A stretch of 64,000 nucleotides of DNA from Zingiber officinale (GCF_018446385.1 NC_055993.1:41599645-41663644); one strand, 5' to 3'. Positions 1 through 11,446 are shown, counted from the first letter of the stretch. The notes: generated by a model from the letters alone, not told the origin. Program-made: numbers and translations.

Positions 1-118
1 TTTTCCCAAAACCGTTGTCTTTTATATTTAATGGGGAGTTCAAAGACAACTATTTTGGAAAAAAAAAATTGTCTTTGAGCAAATACGCAACACTTTCTCT
101 TAAAACCGTTGTCGTAGG

Positions 119-2850
119 TGTTGGAATGTATAACTAAAAGTCTAGCTTTTGTATAAATATTTACTTAGAAATGAGAATCATATTAGTCAAATATCTACAA
201 GTTAAGTGTAGTTGTTCGATTAATTTATATTGTAGATAACATGGTGTGTGGTGTCACACACAGAAGATCATGTTATCAATTCTTTATAAATTATAAATAG
301 TAGCTCACGACTGAGATGAAAAAGAACAAACCATTGGAATAGTCATAGTGTAATCAGGTATTAGTTTATCTTAACTGATAATTACACTAGTACACTCTGA
401 GTGTATTGAGCAGGACCATTTAAGGTAAGTTCTTTTTATACTAACTTAATAAAAGAACAAGACCTTAGTTATTATAGAAGTGTGTGCTCTTAATCCTAAT
501 ATAATAACAAGCACATATATTTAGTATTTATTTCTTTGACTTATCAAAGGATGAGATTTAGCTCGATAAATCAATAAGCCTGATAAGTTGGGAAATGATG
601 TTACTTATAGTGTGTGTTGTTGATTATAGAAGGAAATTGTGTTCTAGTAATCTAGGTTGATAATGTCCCCAAGAGGAGCTCATAAGGATTATCATATTAA
701 ACCCTGCAGGTGGACTTAGTCCGACACGACAATAAGGTTGAGTGGTACTATTCTTGGACTAAGATATTAATTAAAGTGAGTTGTCAGTAACTCAATTAAT
801 TAGTGGGTATCCGACATCTTAAACACAAGGAAATTAACACACTCATGATAAGAAGGAGCCTAAAATATAATTTGGGATTGGTGCGGTAGTTCAATAATAG
901 TTCTTTAGTGGAATGAATTATTATTGATGAATTAAGTTGGGTGTTCAGGGTGAACACGGGAAGCTTAATTTCATCGGGAGACCAAAACCAATTCCTCCTC
1001 TCGGCCCCTATCATAGCCTCTTATTAATAAAGTATTATATCCACCTATACCCACCTTTATACCCATCCTAAGGTGGCTGGCAAGCAAGCTTGGGCCGGCC
1101 AAGCAAATAGGATGAGCCAAGTTGTGTGGCCGACCCTAGCTTGAATCCAAGCTTGGTGTGGCCGGCCACATTAAATTAAAAAGGATTTTATTTTTTTAAA
1201 TCTTTCTTATGTGGATACCATGGTTTTAAAAGAGAGTTTAAAATTTAAATCTTTCCTTTTATAGCTTTCTACAAAAGATTAAGTGAAAGGTTTGATATTT
1301 TTCCTTATTTGTAGTTAAAAGGAAAATTTTAATTTTTGATAAAAACTTCCTTTTATGAAACCATCCTCATGATTTTAAAAGAGAGTTTTAAAATTAAATC
1401 TTTCCTTTTATAGTTTCTACAAAAGATTAAGAAAAGATTTGATATCTTTCCTTATTTGTAGATCGAAAGGAAGATTTTAATTTTTGATAAAACTTTCCTT
1501 TTATAAAACCATGTTCATGATTTTAAAAGAGAGTTTTAAAATTAAAATTTTCCTATTATAGTTTCTATGAAAGATTAAGAAAAGATTTGATATCTTTCCT
1601 TATTTGTAGATTGAGAGGAAGATTTTAATTTTAAAGATAACTTCCCTTTTTGGAAATCATCCACATGTTTTAATAGAATGATTTTAATTTATAAAATTTC
1701 CTTTTACAACCAACCATGAAGGAAAAAATTAATAGAGACATTTTTATTTTAAAAAAAATTTGGAACCAAATTAGGAAGTTTTAATTTTTGTGATTAAAAC
1801 TTTCCTTGCTTGGAGAATTAGAGGTGGTCGGCCACTTTAATAAAAGAAAAGGAAATTATTTTTTATCAAAAAATTTTTCCTTTTCATGGCAAAGAAAATA
1901 AGGAAGTTTTTATTAAAACTTTCCTTATTTGTCAAGACCAAGGATTATAAAAGAGAGGGAGGGGGTGCCTTTACGAAGTGAACTCTCTTCTATTCCTCTC
2001 CTCTCTTCCTTGGTGTGGTTGGCCCTCTTATTCTCCCTTTTCCTTTTCTCTTTCTTCTCCTTGGCCAAACCTCATCATCTCTTGGAGCTTGGAAGGTGGC
2101 CGGATCTTGCTAGGAGAAGAAGGAGGAAAAGGAGGCTTTGTTTCTAGCATCCCTTGGAGCTTGGTGGTGGTGGTCGAGACTTGCTATCTCTTGGAGAAAT
2201 TTGCTTGGCCGAAACTTGGAAGAAGGAAGAAGAAGGGCTTGGGTGGTTCTCGTCTTGGAAGATAGTCACCCACACGACATCCGAGATAAGAAGAGGAATA
2301 TGGTAGAAGATCAAGAGGTTGTTGCATACAAAGAAAGGTATAACTAGTAATTATTTTCTGCATCATACTAGTTTTTCTTTGTATGAATTCCAAACACAAG
2401 AGGTTAGAGATTCTAGATGTTCGGATTTGTGTCGAATTTGTGTTTCTTTTATTTTTCAATCTTGTGATTTGATTGTTCTTTTTGGTTAAACCTAAAGTTA
2501 TATAAGGAAATTAAATATTGAATTTCATTAAGAGGCAGTGATGGATGTTCCCATACCCAAGAAGGCCAAGTGCCTCGCCATATTTGACCTGGGAGCCGAT
2601 TTCTAAAATAAATATTTAATTGAATTTATAACATAGGTGGATTTGGATCTATAATGTTAAATATCGTTTGCGATCCAAGTCTAAACCTCTAAGAACAGAT
2701 AAGTTAAATTTAGAATCAATAATGTTAAGTTCTGTTTGTGATTCCGAATTTTATTTCTAAAGAACACAATAGGTTGTTAGGAAAGATTCAGAACTTGTAC
2801 AAAATTTTTGTACAGGGGAACTGGTACGATATTCCTAGGACCAACCAATA
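119..2850 (+). mobile_element. Solo LTR (about 2.7 kb) inside the CACTA end
   Basis: The insert starts TGTTGGAATG and ends CCAACCAATA. It is flanked by a 5-bp direct repeat GTAGG at 114-118 and 2851-2855, as expected for LTR retrotransposon integration. No internal region, primer-binding site or coding sequence is present, so I read it as a solo LTR left by LTR-LTR recombination. A TATA box (TATAAAAG) lies at 1946-1953, followed by a pyrimidine-rich leader. The small reading frames at 1929-2459 lie in this R/U5-like stretch and do not look like genes. The end is ATA rather than the usual CA, so the last bases could be placed slightly differently. The superfamily is probably copia but cannot be proven from an LTR alone. 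Confidence 0.68.
1220..1665. repeat. Tandem repeat, about 148 bp x 3, in solo LTR
   Basis: A unit beginning GATTTTAAAAGAGAGTTT recurs at about 1222, 1371 and 1519, with a degenerate fourth start near 1665. Each unit continues through a CTTTCCTTTTATAG block and a TTCCTTATTTGTAGAT block. The spacing is about 148-149 bp. It lies in U3, upstream of the TATA box at 1946. Confidence 0.75.
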
Positions 2851-2886
2851 GTAGGGGTGTTGTCTTTTAACATTTTTGTTGTAGTG

Positions 2887-3556
2887 AGAACATAACTGAG
2901 TAGCTTAATGTGAGGACAGACATAAAGACGATCTACGTTATGGGTCGATCGGGATATACTCAGTCGACAACATGAATAGAAAATCCTAACAATCAATTAG
3001 AATAACAACCCCATGTTAGAGAATATTCTACCGAAACCTTCTTTAAAGATTATTTTGTCTCTGATCAACCGATCACTTATGACAGCATATTCCTTCAATA
3101 ACCTCAGCAATGACATAAGCTATAAATGACAAAAGCGGTATATATATGGGTAAATGAAAGATTCCTCAGATAATTATTACATACACTTTTCTTTGCCTAA
3201 CAACTTTTAACATACTTCGCCACCTCATGATTGTGGAGGTTATGAAAGGTGGTATATAAAGGGGGGTCATGTCCGTTGGTAAGGTACGTTCTCTAAACAT
3301 CTGTAACTTGCTCTCACATGCACGTTCTCTACTATTCTTCATTCACTCATCCAGAATTATACTGACTTGAGCATTGAAGAGCCTTCGCTAGGGACACCCC
3401 CTTGTTTCTGTGCGCTGACGTTTTGTTTGCTTATCTGAGTGTGTATAGGATCGAAAGGAAGCCTCTCTGTTGAGTAAAAAGTCTTCTCTCAGTCAAGAAC
3501 CAAGCTACAGTGTTCAGCGTGCCATCTCTTCAGATTTTTGAATCTAAAGCTCAAAG
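2887..3556 (+). mobile_element. Partial 5' LTR and leader of a Tat/Retand-like gypsy element
   Basis: This segment precedes the gag at 3557. It holds a TATA box (TATATAAA, 3253-3260) followed by a transcribed-leader-like stretch. The block GAGCCTTCGCTAGGGACACC near 3378-3397 is of the type seen in LTRs of Tat/Retand gypsy elements. The LTR start has been lost or hidden by the CACTA end at 2886. I could not fix the LTR-internal border or a primer-binding site. Confidence 0.5.
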
Positions 3557-4960
3557 ATGGAAGAAATTGAAAAACTCGCCACCGTCACATTGACTCAAGA
3601 GGAGTTGGAAATGCTTATTAATGCTCGAGTCCAAAAACTATGAAACAATAATAGGAAGTGGCTACCAGTGGTACTCTGTCGCCCAATCCTGTAGCGTTGA
3701 CAACAACCCATCAAAGGGAAAGAGGAGCTCAGGAGGAAGGCCCCGCCTATCTACCTCCCACACCTCATTCACCAATCCTGTGTTATCGAGCGCTCTTCCG
3801 TATGTGGCTCAATTACATGGACCAAGAAGGACTACACCAAGAATCTTCTGGAGAAGTACCTGTCCAAGACGGGCACAAGGGGAAAGCCCTTGCAACTTGC
3901 TGCTCTCCGGAGCAGATTAGCACCCCGTTCTCTCAGGAGGTGCTAGAAGATAGGCTACGAAAATATTATCAGCCCTAACGATAGGTAAATACTCAGGGTC
4001 AAATGACCTTGAGTATCACCTTCTCAAATTTGAGAGTGCCACCCTCCTGCATCAATATATGGATGGTGTAAAGTGCCGAGTGTTTCTTATCACACTCATT
4101 GGCTTGGTACAAAGATGGTTCAAGCGATTGTCGACGGACTCCATTCATTATTTCAAGGATTTTCACAAGATTTTCATTCATCATTTCTTCAGTAGTTGTC
4201 ATTATCAAAAGAACCCCTTGAGTCTTTTTTTGCTCAAACAGGGGTCCAAGGAGACACTCAAGGTCTACATCAAAAAATTCAAACAAGTGGCCATGGATGT
4301 CCCTACAGCCACCACGGAAATTCTTTTGAGTGCTTTTTTCCAAGGCCTCACTGATAATAATTTCTTTCGCTCCTTAGTTAGAAAACCTCCAAGGAACTTT
4401 GACCATTTACTTAACCGGATGACTGAGTTTATTAATGTTGAGGAGCCTGCAAGTCATCCGGAGGAAGGAGGTCACCACACCGGCCTAGTGTCGAGCTCCA
4501 ACGCAGCCTGCTACACCTCCAAAAGGACACCGGACAGGTCTTCAACTTCATCATCAAGAACTGTGGACCCAGGCCATGCAACATGTGGAGCCCAAGAGAA
4601 AAAGATATCTCAGGCCCCCTCAGGGAGTCCCACGACGGTGGTGCATACCACTGATCAGCCGCTCATGACACTCAGGATTGCTATAATCTGGCAAATTGCT
4701 AGAATAGCAATCAAAGATTTCACCAACGCACCCCGTTGCCCAACCGTCACCCTTATCAACGACCGAATGGCTTGCCTAGAAGAGACTAACGAGAGGCTGA
4801 GCGATGTCAAAGAACACCACCATTGCCAGTAGACCGGGCACAGGCTCTCGCCTAAGTCCAACTAGAGCTCCCAACACGGTAAGAAGAGAATCACAATAAC
4901 GCCACTAGGGGCGATATTGGCATGATAGCTAGGGGTCCAACTGATGGGGACTCCAACCTA
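3557..4960 (+). pseudogene. Gypsy (Tat/Retand-like) gag, degenerate
   Basis: Gag forms the virus-like particle of the retrotransposon. A start at 3557 (MEEIEKL...) soon meets stop codons. The best-preserved block is 4059-4832. It carries the Retrotrans_gag signature around DGVKCRVFLITLIG, QRWFKRL, FFQGL, FFRSLVRKPP and FINVEEP, with the W and the F-rich helix typical of the family. Downstream, 4450-4950 is a poorly conserved linker. Frameshifts and stops make it non-functional. It is followed in the same strand and frame family by the protease at 5032-5109 and 9325-9835, confirming a single gag-pro order. Confidence 0.75.
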
Positions 4961-5031
4961 GCAAGAAAATCATATGCCCATAGGTTGGAGATTCATATGG
5001 TCAGCTGTAGCTAGGAGAAGGCACAGGGGTC

Positions 5032-5109
5032 CGAAATTTGCTTTGGACCTAAGGATCTCAAGGGGGTGGAAATACCCCATGATGACACTTTAATAATTAA
5101 GTTTGTTAT
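5032..5109 (+). pseudogene. Gypsy protease, N-terminal piece (before CACTA insertion)
   Basis: The translation shows the motif HDDTLIIKFVI, which in Tat-type gypsy polyproteins directly precedes the aspartic protease active-site region. The reading frame runs into the CACTA element at 5110. It resumes exactly at 9325 with one copy of the TAT target duplication counted. Confidence 0.65.
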
Positions 5110-5395
5110 CACTACAACAAAAACCCTCATAGACATCAGTTTTCCACCGATGTCTATTACATTTTCGGCTGATGTCTATGAAGGCGATGTAAAAGTTCTG
5201 CCATTTTAGACATCGGGTTATAACCGATGTAGTATCACTTAATGACATCGGGTGTAAAACCGATGTAATATTATATGTTAATAACACCAGTTTTGGCAGC
5301 GGTATTCAACCTATGCAATATTAGTTAATGACACTGGTTTTACAGCGGTGGAAAACCAATGTAATATCAGTATTGTTTAAGACACAAATTCAATT
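5110..5395. repeat. Left subterminal repeats of CACTA element 2
   Basis: At least five copies of a motif built on GACATCGG or its inverse CCGATGT, with TAAAACCGATGTAATAT and GGTTATAACCGATGTAGTAT forms. Such arrays are the binding sites of the smaller CACTA transposon protein in known elements. The binding role here is inference. Confidence 0.65.
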
Positions 5396-5789
5396 TTTGA
5401 AATAGTGAAAAACCAATATTATCACCAAGCAAATCATAAAACTAAGTTAATATTATTAATTCACTAAGAAAATCACAAATAAAAATGCACCGATGTATCT
5501 AAACATACCAAGTCAATATTCATATAACCAACACATAAATATTCTTCTTACAACATAAAAAGATAATAGATATTGTGCACATCAAGTCAGTATCCACAAA
5601 TTACACATAACTATTTTTCTTACAATATCAAAAGGTAATAGATAGTACACAAATATTCTTCTTACTGGTGCCAACGTTATCCTTCTTGCTCTGTGTAGAG
5701 ATTTAACTAAATCTTTCCTAGTGTTCTCTTCCCCTTCAGTCACTCACATTTCCAGCTTTTAAAATAACACTCGGTAAACGTCTGATTAC

Positions 5790-6690
5790 AGAATCCCTGG
5801 AAATTCAAAGAATGGATTGCTCTGTCTCCATCTCGAAGCCACATAAGATCATCTCTCCCACCTAAACATATAGGTGACAGAAGTGAGATGGCAGTAACAA
5901 GGAGTTCATACCTGTTTAGTTAAGATTCAACAAGCAAACATGATAAGTACCATGTAGTGAGGGCAAGTCAGAAGGCCAAGGGCGCTTGAGCCTAAGTGGA
6001 AAGGAAGATGGATACATTGGAAACATTGTTAAAGGCTCAATCTCCCAAAGAGAGACTCTTGGCTGCCTCTCTCCAGAAGTTGACTCATCCCAGCCAACCT
6101 ACAAGAAAAGCCAGATTCAGTTTCAAGAGGAAGTGGCAAATTAAGAACTTAGTGGTGGCATTCAAGAAACATTAATGGATTGCAACACTTTTACATGTTA
6201 CTATAAAAGTCAGAAAACGGTTATCACGTGGCAGGTTTGCTGAAGAGGAAAGTCAGAAAACTTCAGTATATATACCTTCACAGAGCGCCAATATGAATTT
6301 GGCCATCGGACAGGATCTAGATCACTTATCCCTGTGACAGTGCCCATATATCTAATAATAAAAGGACAAGGCAATTAGAAGCTACTGTGCATTAAAAAGT
6401 CTATGACAAACTAATATAGATGCTTTTAATATAAATAGGGGAAAGCAATACTCAATTGCACATCAGATAGCTAATGGATGTTCCAACAGCAAAAAGAAAA
6501 ATGCAACTCAGGAATGAGAAAAGCTACAGTACCAACTGCGCACACTAGACTCCTCAGTTTCAAATAACATTCTAAAACACATGTCGATGGAAACACGGGT
6601 GTGATATACTGCTTTGACATACTTATTTAGAGGGATGACAAACTCTGAAGGGCTTGCCTTGATAGCAAAGATTATGCTCAGAGTTATAGC
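5790..6690 (-). pseudogene. Captured auxin response factor fragment, four exons
   Basis: Four blocks on the minus strand match the conserved ARF middle region that follows the B3 DNA-binding domain, in the correct order. Exon a (about 6690-6536) includes [13 protein letters not shown] and [13 protein letters not shown]. Exon b (6351-6276) includes [17 protein letters not shown]. Exon c (6098-5951) includes [18 protein letters not shown] and FPLRLKRPW. Exon d (5861 to about 5790) includes MWLRDGDRAIHSLNFQG. Intron borders b-c and c-d keep GT/AG sites and reading phase, so this was copied from genomic DNA with its introns. The B3 domain and the C-terminal domains are missing. The donor of exon a is damaged, and using the nearest GT would create a stop. 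ARF proteins regulate auxin-responsive promoters; this fragment could at most make a truncated protein or small RNAs against the parent gene. Confidence 0.88.
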
Positions 6691-9094
6691 TCCTACAACA
6701 ATAAAGGCAAAATTGTGCTGAAGCAATTACCCAAATTGAGTCTACAACTCCATTGATTGAACCAAACAGAAAGAGATGGTCAAATCGACTCTTTCTCTAA
6801 AAGCTTTCTTTTTAGATCTTTCAGAGCATGAACTATTTCTGGTTCTAAATTGTGCTGAAGCAATTTTCCTTGCATGGAAGTTGACCTGGCAGAATCAAAT
6901 AAATGAATAACAGCAACTGATGATCAATTATTTTTAGAACAGCTTGGCACCCGTGAATCTAATAATCAGTATCTATTCATAGAACACAGCAATTAAGGCA
7001 CATGAGTTTAACAAAGTCAAAAAAAGTTTGAGATTTATGTACACAAGTAACTGTTGTGGAGTTGAGATGAAAAATAAAGAACTAGCTAATATGCTCTTGT
7101 AAAAATGGAAATTGGGATTTCGTACTAGGAAAAACAAACTAAGATGGATAGATGAATTGTGAAATCAGAGATCCTTCACATATAGTAGTAGGAAATACAT
7201 CTTTCCAAGAGTTTTCATCTTACAAATATCTAACGGGATGTTGCATTCTGCAATATTTGAAAGCCATAATCTTCAATATTTATTTTTAATAGTCCTCTTA
7301 GTTGATCTTTCTTTCCTTCTTTATTTAGATGTTTACAACATTAGTGAGCTAGAGATTTTTCCCTTACTAGCAACAGTGTCTTCTAGTGCCATGATTGCTG
7401 CCTGATGCTTTTATAAATCAGATGATTGGGGAATAACTCTTTAGTTAATGTATAACTAATCATACATGCTACACTATTTATATTTGTGGTTTGTCATAAA
7501 AGGAAATACATATGTGTGAACATTCTAAATGGAAACACATTAATGTGAATGGGAAAAAAATATTAAAAATGCATCGAGGATTATAACGATAGGAGATTAT
7601 GAGATAATATCTTTCCTTTAATACCTATTAAACTGAAGGTACTACAACTATCTTTAGTTTGCACCCAACCAAAAGAACATTATCAGATGAGCAAATGTTT
7701 CATGATTATTAGTGTCAAATTGAATGGCACGCCTTTATCTGAACCAACTTCAGGACAATGGCATATTGGCAATACGTCCATGAATTTTGGTTTACCTCAT
7801 AACGCCAAATCAAGCAACCCTCGAGGTCGACAAATCCATGTTTCTTACAATTGGAAAAATAATAAGATGATTGAAGCGTCCCATAGGATTCTTAAGCTTG
7901 AGAGATATAATGATGCAATTAACTTCAGGTTTGTGCTTTATTGTGACTGATCTAGTAGTCACCTAGAGCTTATTAAGAAAATATGAAAACAAATCAGTGA
8001 AAAGTATGTGGATTACCAGGTATGTAGGTGTGCATATATGCTCTCACCAGGTATGTAGGTGTGCATATAACTACCAGGGAGATAAAATGCATTACTAGAG
8101 ACGCAAAATAGAAACACGGCCTGTAAAGCCAATGTAGACAATGAGGATAATTTCTTGGAGAATGAAAAAGGCCCCATTTGGAACTGTTTCTTCTATGTTC
8201 TTTCTTCTTACAACTCAGGCCTAAGATCCAACACCAACTTCTTTCACAATTCACAAGATGACTGAAGAAGTCAGAGTCAAAAACAAAGCAACGTGTCATT
8301 CAACCCTTAGAATCCCTTTTTCTCCCTTCAACAGAGAAATCTTCTAGATAATAAACGCTACAAAAGCTACTTCAGAAACAAATGAAAATCAATGCCCAAA
8401 CAATCGAATCTAGAAAGTTAAAAAAAACTCTAATTTTAAGATTTTTCAACATTATAACCAAGTAATAATTTAATAAACACCAAGACGAAATAAGTAGTAA
8501 ACCCTAAATGGAAAAAGCAAGTTCTTCCTTCCACATGTGAAAGTAATAGGTCACAACCTGCAAAGCTAATACAAGATGGATCCGAGGAGAAATTAAACTA
8601 AATGCAGCAGAGAAATCGTACAGATCTGGAAGTACAAAAGAGAAATTACCAGACGAAACAACAAGATCGGAAAGGATGCTCGATCTGAGGCACCATTGGA
8701 CCAGCAAGATAATGAAAAAAAAACTCAAACACAGTAACTTTAAGCAAGAATCTGAAGATAAAAATAGCAGATCCAGAATCGTAAGTCCTTGGATCTCGAC
8801 GGAAAACGCAAGAGAGGTACATTGCGGCGAAGAAATCGCCTAGATCCCGGGTCGAGGAAGGAAGTTTACCTCATCGACAGGAAGATCCAACAACGACTGG
8901 ATCTCGGGAACTCTCAGATCTGTCTCCGCAGAGAGCTTGGAGAGGAGAAGAGGGAGGTGAGGCTGAGTGAAGAGTGAAGTGTTGGAGGGAAGAGTGAAGT
9001 GTATACGGTGGACGACGCTCTAGGTTTAGGTTTAGAGGGAAGAGTGAAGTGTTGCAAATTTTGGCTAAGTATTGGTGGAAAAATTAAATTATTT

Positions 9095-9324
9095 TATTTT
9101 GGTTCATTAACACCGGATTTTAAAAATCGCTGTTAAAATCGGTGTCTATTAACGAAAAAAAAGGTGCTCATAGACATCGCCTAAAAAACCGATGTCTATG
9201 AGCGAAAATCTGCGCTCATAGACATCGGTTTTTGGAAAAACCGGTGTAAAATACTCAAAGACATTGATTTTTGCTTAAAACCGATATTGTTCCACCGATG
9301 TCTATGAGGGTTTTTCTTGTAGTG
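9095..9324. repeat. Right subterminal repeats of CACTA element 2
   Basis: Alternating direct and inverted copies of GACATCG and CCGATGTCTATGAG. It mirrors the left subterminal array and ends with the inverted terminal repeat. Confidence 0.65.
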
Positions 9325-9835
9325 TATAGCCAATTATAACATTTACCATACTTTTGTTAAACAGGAACCTCAGTCAACATCATCTTCAAACAAGAATTTG
9401 AGTAGCTGTAAATAGACCCGAGCGAGCTTCAACCCATGGTGACTCCTTTGTATGGGTTCACAGGCAATGAGATTCAAGGGCTAGGCCAAATAAAGTTAGC
9501 AATGTCATTAGGGGAGGAACCCCTGATGAGGATGCGTCGATCAACCGTCATAGTTGTAGACGCACCCTTAGCATACGTCATTCTGGGTTGACTTACCCTA
9601 AATGAATTATGTGCAGTAGTCTCAACTTTCTGCCTAAAAATAAAATTTTTTTTAGATGATCATGTCAGGGAAGTCAAAGAAGATCATCTTGTAGTACGCA
9701 AGTGCTATGTTGATATAATCAAAACTAAAGCCAACTCCCCTCGGAAGATGCAATGGATGGAAGTCAACACCATTCGAGGAGCACCGCCTACCCTAGTGTT
9801 ACATTATCGTAAGTGCTTGGTTACGTCGTCAGGAA
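9325..9835 (+). pseudogene. Gypsy (Tat/Retand-like) aspartic protease, C-terminal piece
   Basis: Continues the frame broken at 5109. Family blocks are visible: LQPMVTPLYGFTGNEIQGLG, AMSLGEEPL, VIVVDAPLAYVILG and VVSTFCLKIKF. These follow the active-site region of Tat-type proteases. The DTGSSVN active-site motif itself is not recognisable; the corresponding stretch reads QEPQSTSSSN. Several in-frame stops are present. Reverse transcriptase is absent, because the sequence changes to an oppositely oriented Athila-like LTR at about 9803-9835. Confidence 0.72.
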
Positions 9836-11446
9836 TATAAAAGATTGTCAAACCCATTGAGACTGGTTATAAGCACTAGTAATCTCTCACGTAGAATTAA
9901 CTAAACAATTAGCAGTTGCAAGTTACGTCCTAAGTAAGAGAAACAAGATTGAGAAGAGGAAAGATAGAAAGAAACTTAGTTTGGGGGATATTCTAAGGGT
10001 TTGATTTCATTGTGATGTTTATCAATGTATATGATTCACCAATTACCTATCCTCAATTCATATGCACTTGCAGGAAGTTAGACTCATTATCGGTTCTTCC
10101 TTGCAGTGGTCAAGCCAGAATGTTATCTTGATCCATATCCTATGCTACTAAATGGTAATGATTTCTATGAAGTCTGTTAACGGGATACACCTGTCACTAG
10201 TGTCCCTTGGTTATAAATCATAAGAACACACTAATACTCATTAACATAAAGATACAAATAAGAATTATGTCGAGTTTCCTATTTCCTTGTGGAGAGTTGC
10301 TTCTCTTTTCAAGATGATGCCCTAGACGTTCGGAAATGGGTTACCCCTATCACTAGGACCTCTCGGTTATACATCTAGGTCACTTCCCCTTCGGGATCAA
10401 TAATTCAATGCAACCATTCAATCAAACATGAGAATTAAACTCAATCACAATGCATACACATATAAGATCAAATAGATACAAGGCATGATAATGTCATCTA
10501 AATAGAAAATTGGCATATCCATAAGTTCTTACATTAATTCACACCATAATTACTCTCTTAATCCTAGAATAATAGATCTACTCCATGGCTTGAAGAAAAA
10601 AATCCAAAGACAAAGGATTGAAAGCATCCAAACCCCAACAAGAAGAGGAAGGGAGAAGAATGTTTATCCAGTTGTGTTGAGTGATCTTCGGATCCAATCC
10701 TTTGCTTATGGAGTCGATGTAATGATGGAAACGACCTCAGATCGTTGAACGGAGAGCGTGGAGAGCGTAGATCATCACCAATATAGATTTTCCAAAGGGA
10801 GAACCTTCCTCCCCTTGGAAAGGGGAAGAGATTCCCTTATATAGTGCAGGGCACGGGCTTAGCATGACCCATGCCACGGCCGTGTGAAATCCACACTGCC
10901 AACTTCTTCTTGGACACAGGTCTAGTGACACGGCAATGTGGTTTCACATGGCCATATTCTTCTTTACCTATGGACGAGTGGCACGGCCGTGTGGCATCAC
11001 ACGGTCTACTTCTTCTTAGCTATGGGTCAAGTGGCACGGTCGTGTGGTTCCACACGACTGTGTTCTTCTTTGTCTCTGGACGGATGCACGGTAGTGTGGG
11101 ATCACACGGTCGGCTCTGCTTCTTCTCTGGTCAGGCTACATAGTCGTGTGGCTTCACACGGCCATGGCCATCTTCTCCTCCGTTGCTTTGACATGGTCGT
11201 GTGGATTCACATGACCAATGTCTTTTTTGTCTTCTCTTGCTCTCTGGATCATCCGCAAGCATTGTTCTAGCCACAAAAATAACTCATATAAGTAGAAAAA
11301 TACACAAAAATAGATCTCCGACAAAGAAGAGTAATTATACTGAAAACATGACAAGAGGTGTAAAAATGCACAAATCAAGCATAAGTAAAGTATGTGAATG
11401 TGCATCAAAGTATGCATAAAAGTGTATATAATTTATGTACATCACA
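9803..11446 (-). mobile_element. 3' LTR of minus-strand Athila-like gypsy element
   Basis: Read on the minus strand, the LTR starts TGTGATGTAC at about 11446 and ends near 9803 with a GTCGTAAGTGC-type terminus. It is homologous along its length to the plus-strand LTR at 30966-32552, in inverted orientation. A TATA-like box (TATATAAG on the minus strand, about 10839-10846) follows the palindrome array at 10868-11215. The small reading frames between 10737 and 11419 on both strands are products of the palindromic array and are not genes. Confidence 0.78.
10868..11215. repeat. Phased palindrome array in LTR U3 (about 53-bp period, 7 units)
   Basis: Units centred on GTGTGnnnnnCACAC, usually as CGTGTGGCATCACACGG, occur near 10876, 10930, 10983, 11035, 11088, 11140 and 11192. 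The spacing is 51-54 bp. The arms are conserved and the sequence between units varies. The array lies immediately upstream of the LTR TATA-like box in the transcription direction (minus), where an enhancer would sit. Confidence 0.82.

Larger units (their letters stand above)
1..2886. mobile_element. End of a CACTA transposon, split by a solo LTR
   Basis: Positions 1-118 and 2851-2886 are the terminal part of a CACTA element whose other end lies outside the window. The outer end reads TTGTTGTAGTG and stops at 2886; its reverse complement begins CACTACAACAAAAA, the family terminal motif. Inside it are short subterminal repeats built on GTTGTCTTT and AAAGACAAC, for example at 15-23, 43-50, 69-76 and 2859-2867. 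The same subterminal motif fills the CACTA element at 54784, so the two are copies of one family. No transposase is visible in this stub. The two halves are separated by the LTR at 119-2850. The 3-bp target duplication cannot be tested because the partner end is missing. Confidence 0.72.
5110..9324. mobile_element. Complete non-autonomous CACTA element, 4215 bp, carrying captured gene fragments
   Basis: Both ends are present. The left end is CACTACAACAAAAACCCTC at 5110; the right end is its near-perfect inverse, GAGGGTTTTTCTTGTAGTG, ending at 9324. A TAT target duplication flanks it (5107-5109 and 9325-9327). The terminal inverted repeat extends about 29 bp with a couple of mismatches. Subterminal repeats of ACATCGG/CCGATGT with AAAACCGATGTC-like units occupy about 5130-5390 and 9110-9310. 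No transposase motif was found, so mobility would need a helper. The interior holds auxin response factor exons (5790-6690) on the minus strand. A GA-rich stretch at 8760-9050 resembles a captured 5' UTR. I see nothing recognisable in 6700-8750 apart from short uninformative frames. Confidence 0.85.

Noticed and set aside
1929..2459. Four frames in the solo LTR after the TATA box
   Set aside because: Pyrimidine-rich leader with low-complexity Leu/Ser translations on both strands, not a gene.
7687..7950. 87-codon frame inside CACTA element 2
   Set aside because: It does not match ARF or any family I know and has no supporting splice sites. It is kept only as part of the captured or filler sequence.
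10868..11215. Array of palindromic repeats with regular 53-bp period resembles a CRISPR array
   Set aside because: The repeats are degenerate, lie in a plant LTR U3, have no cas genes, and the same layout with other sequences occurs in other LTR families.
10737..11419. Several overlapping reading frames on both strands
   Set aside because: They are products of the palindromic array and read through on both strands. No domain was seen, and the related LTR at 31118-31635 gives the same artefact.
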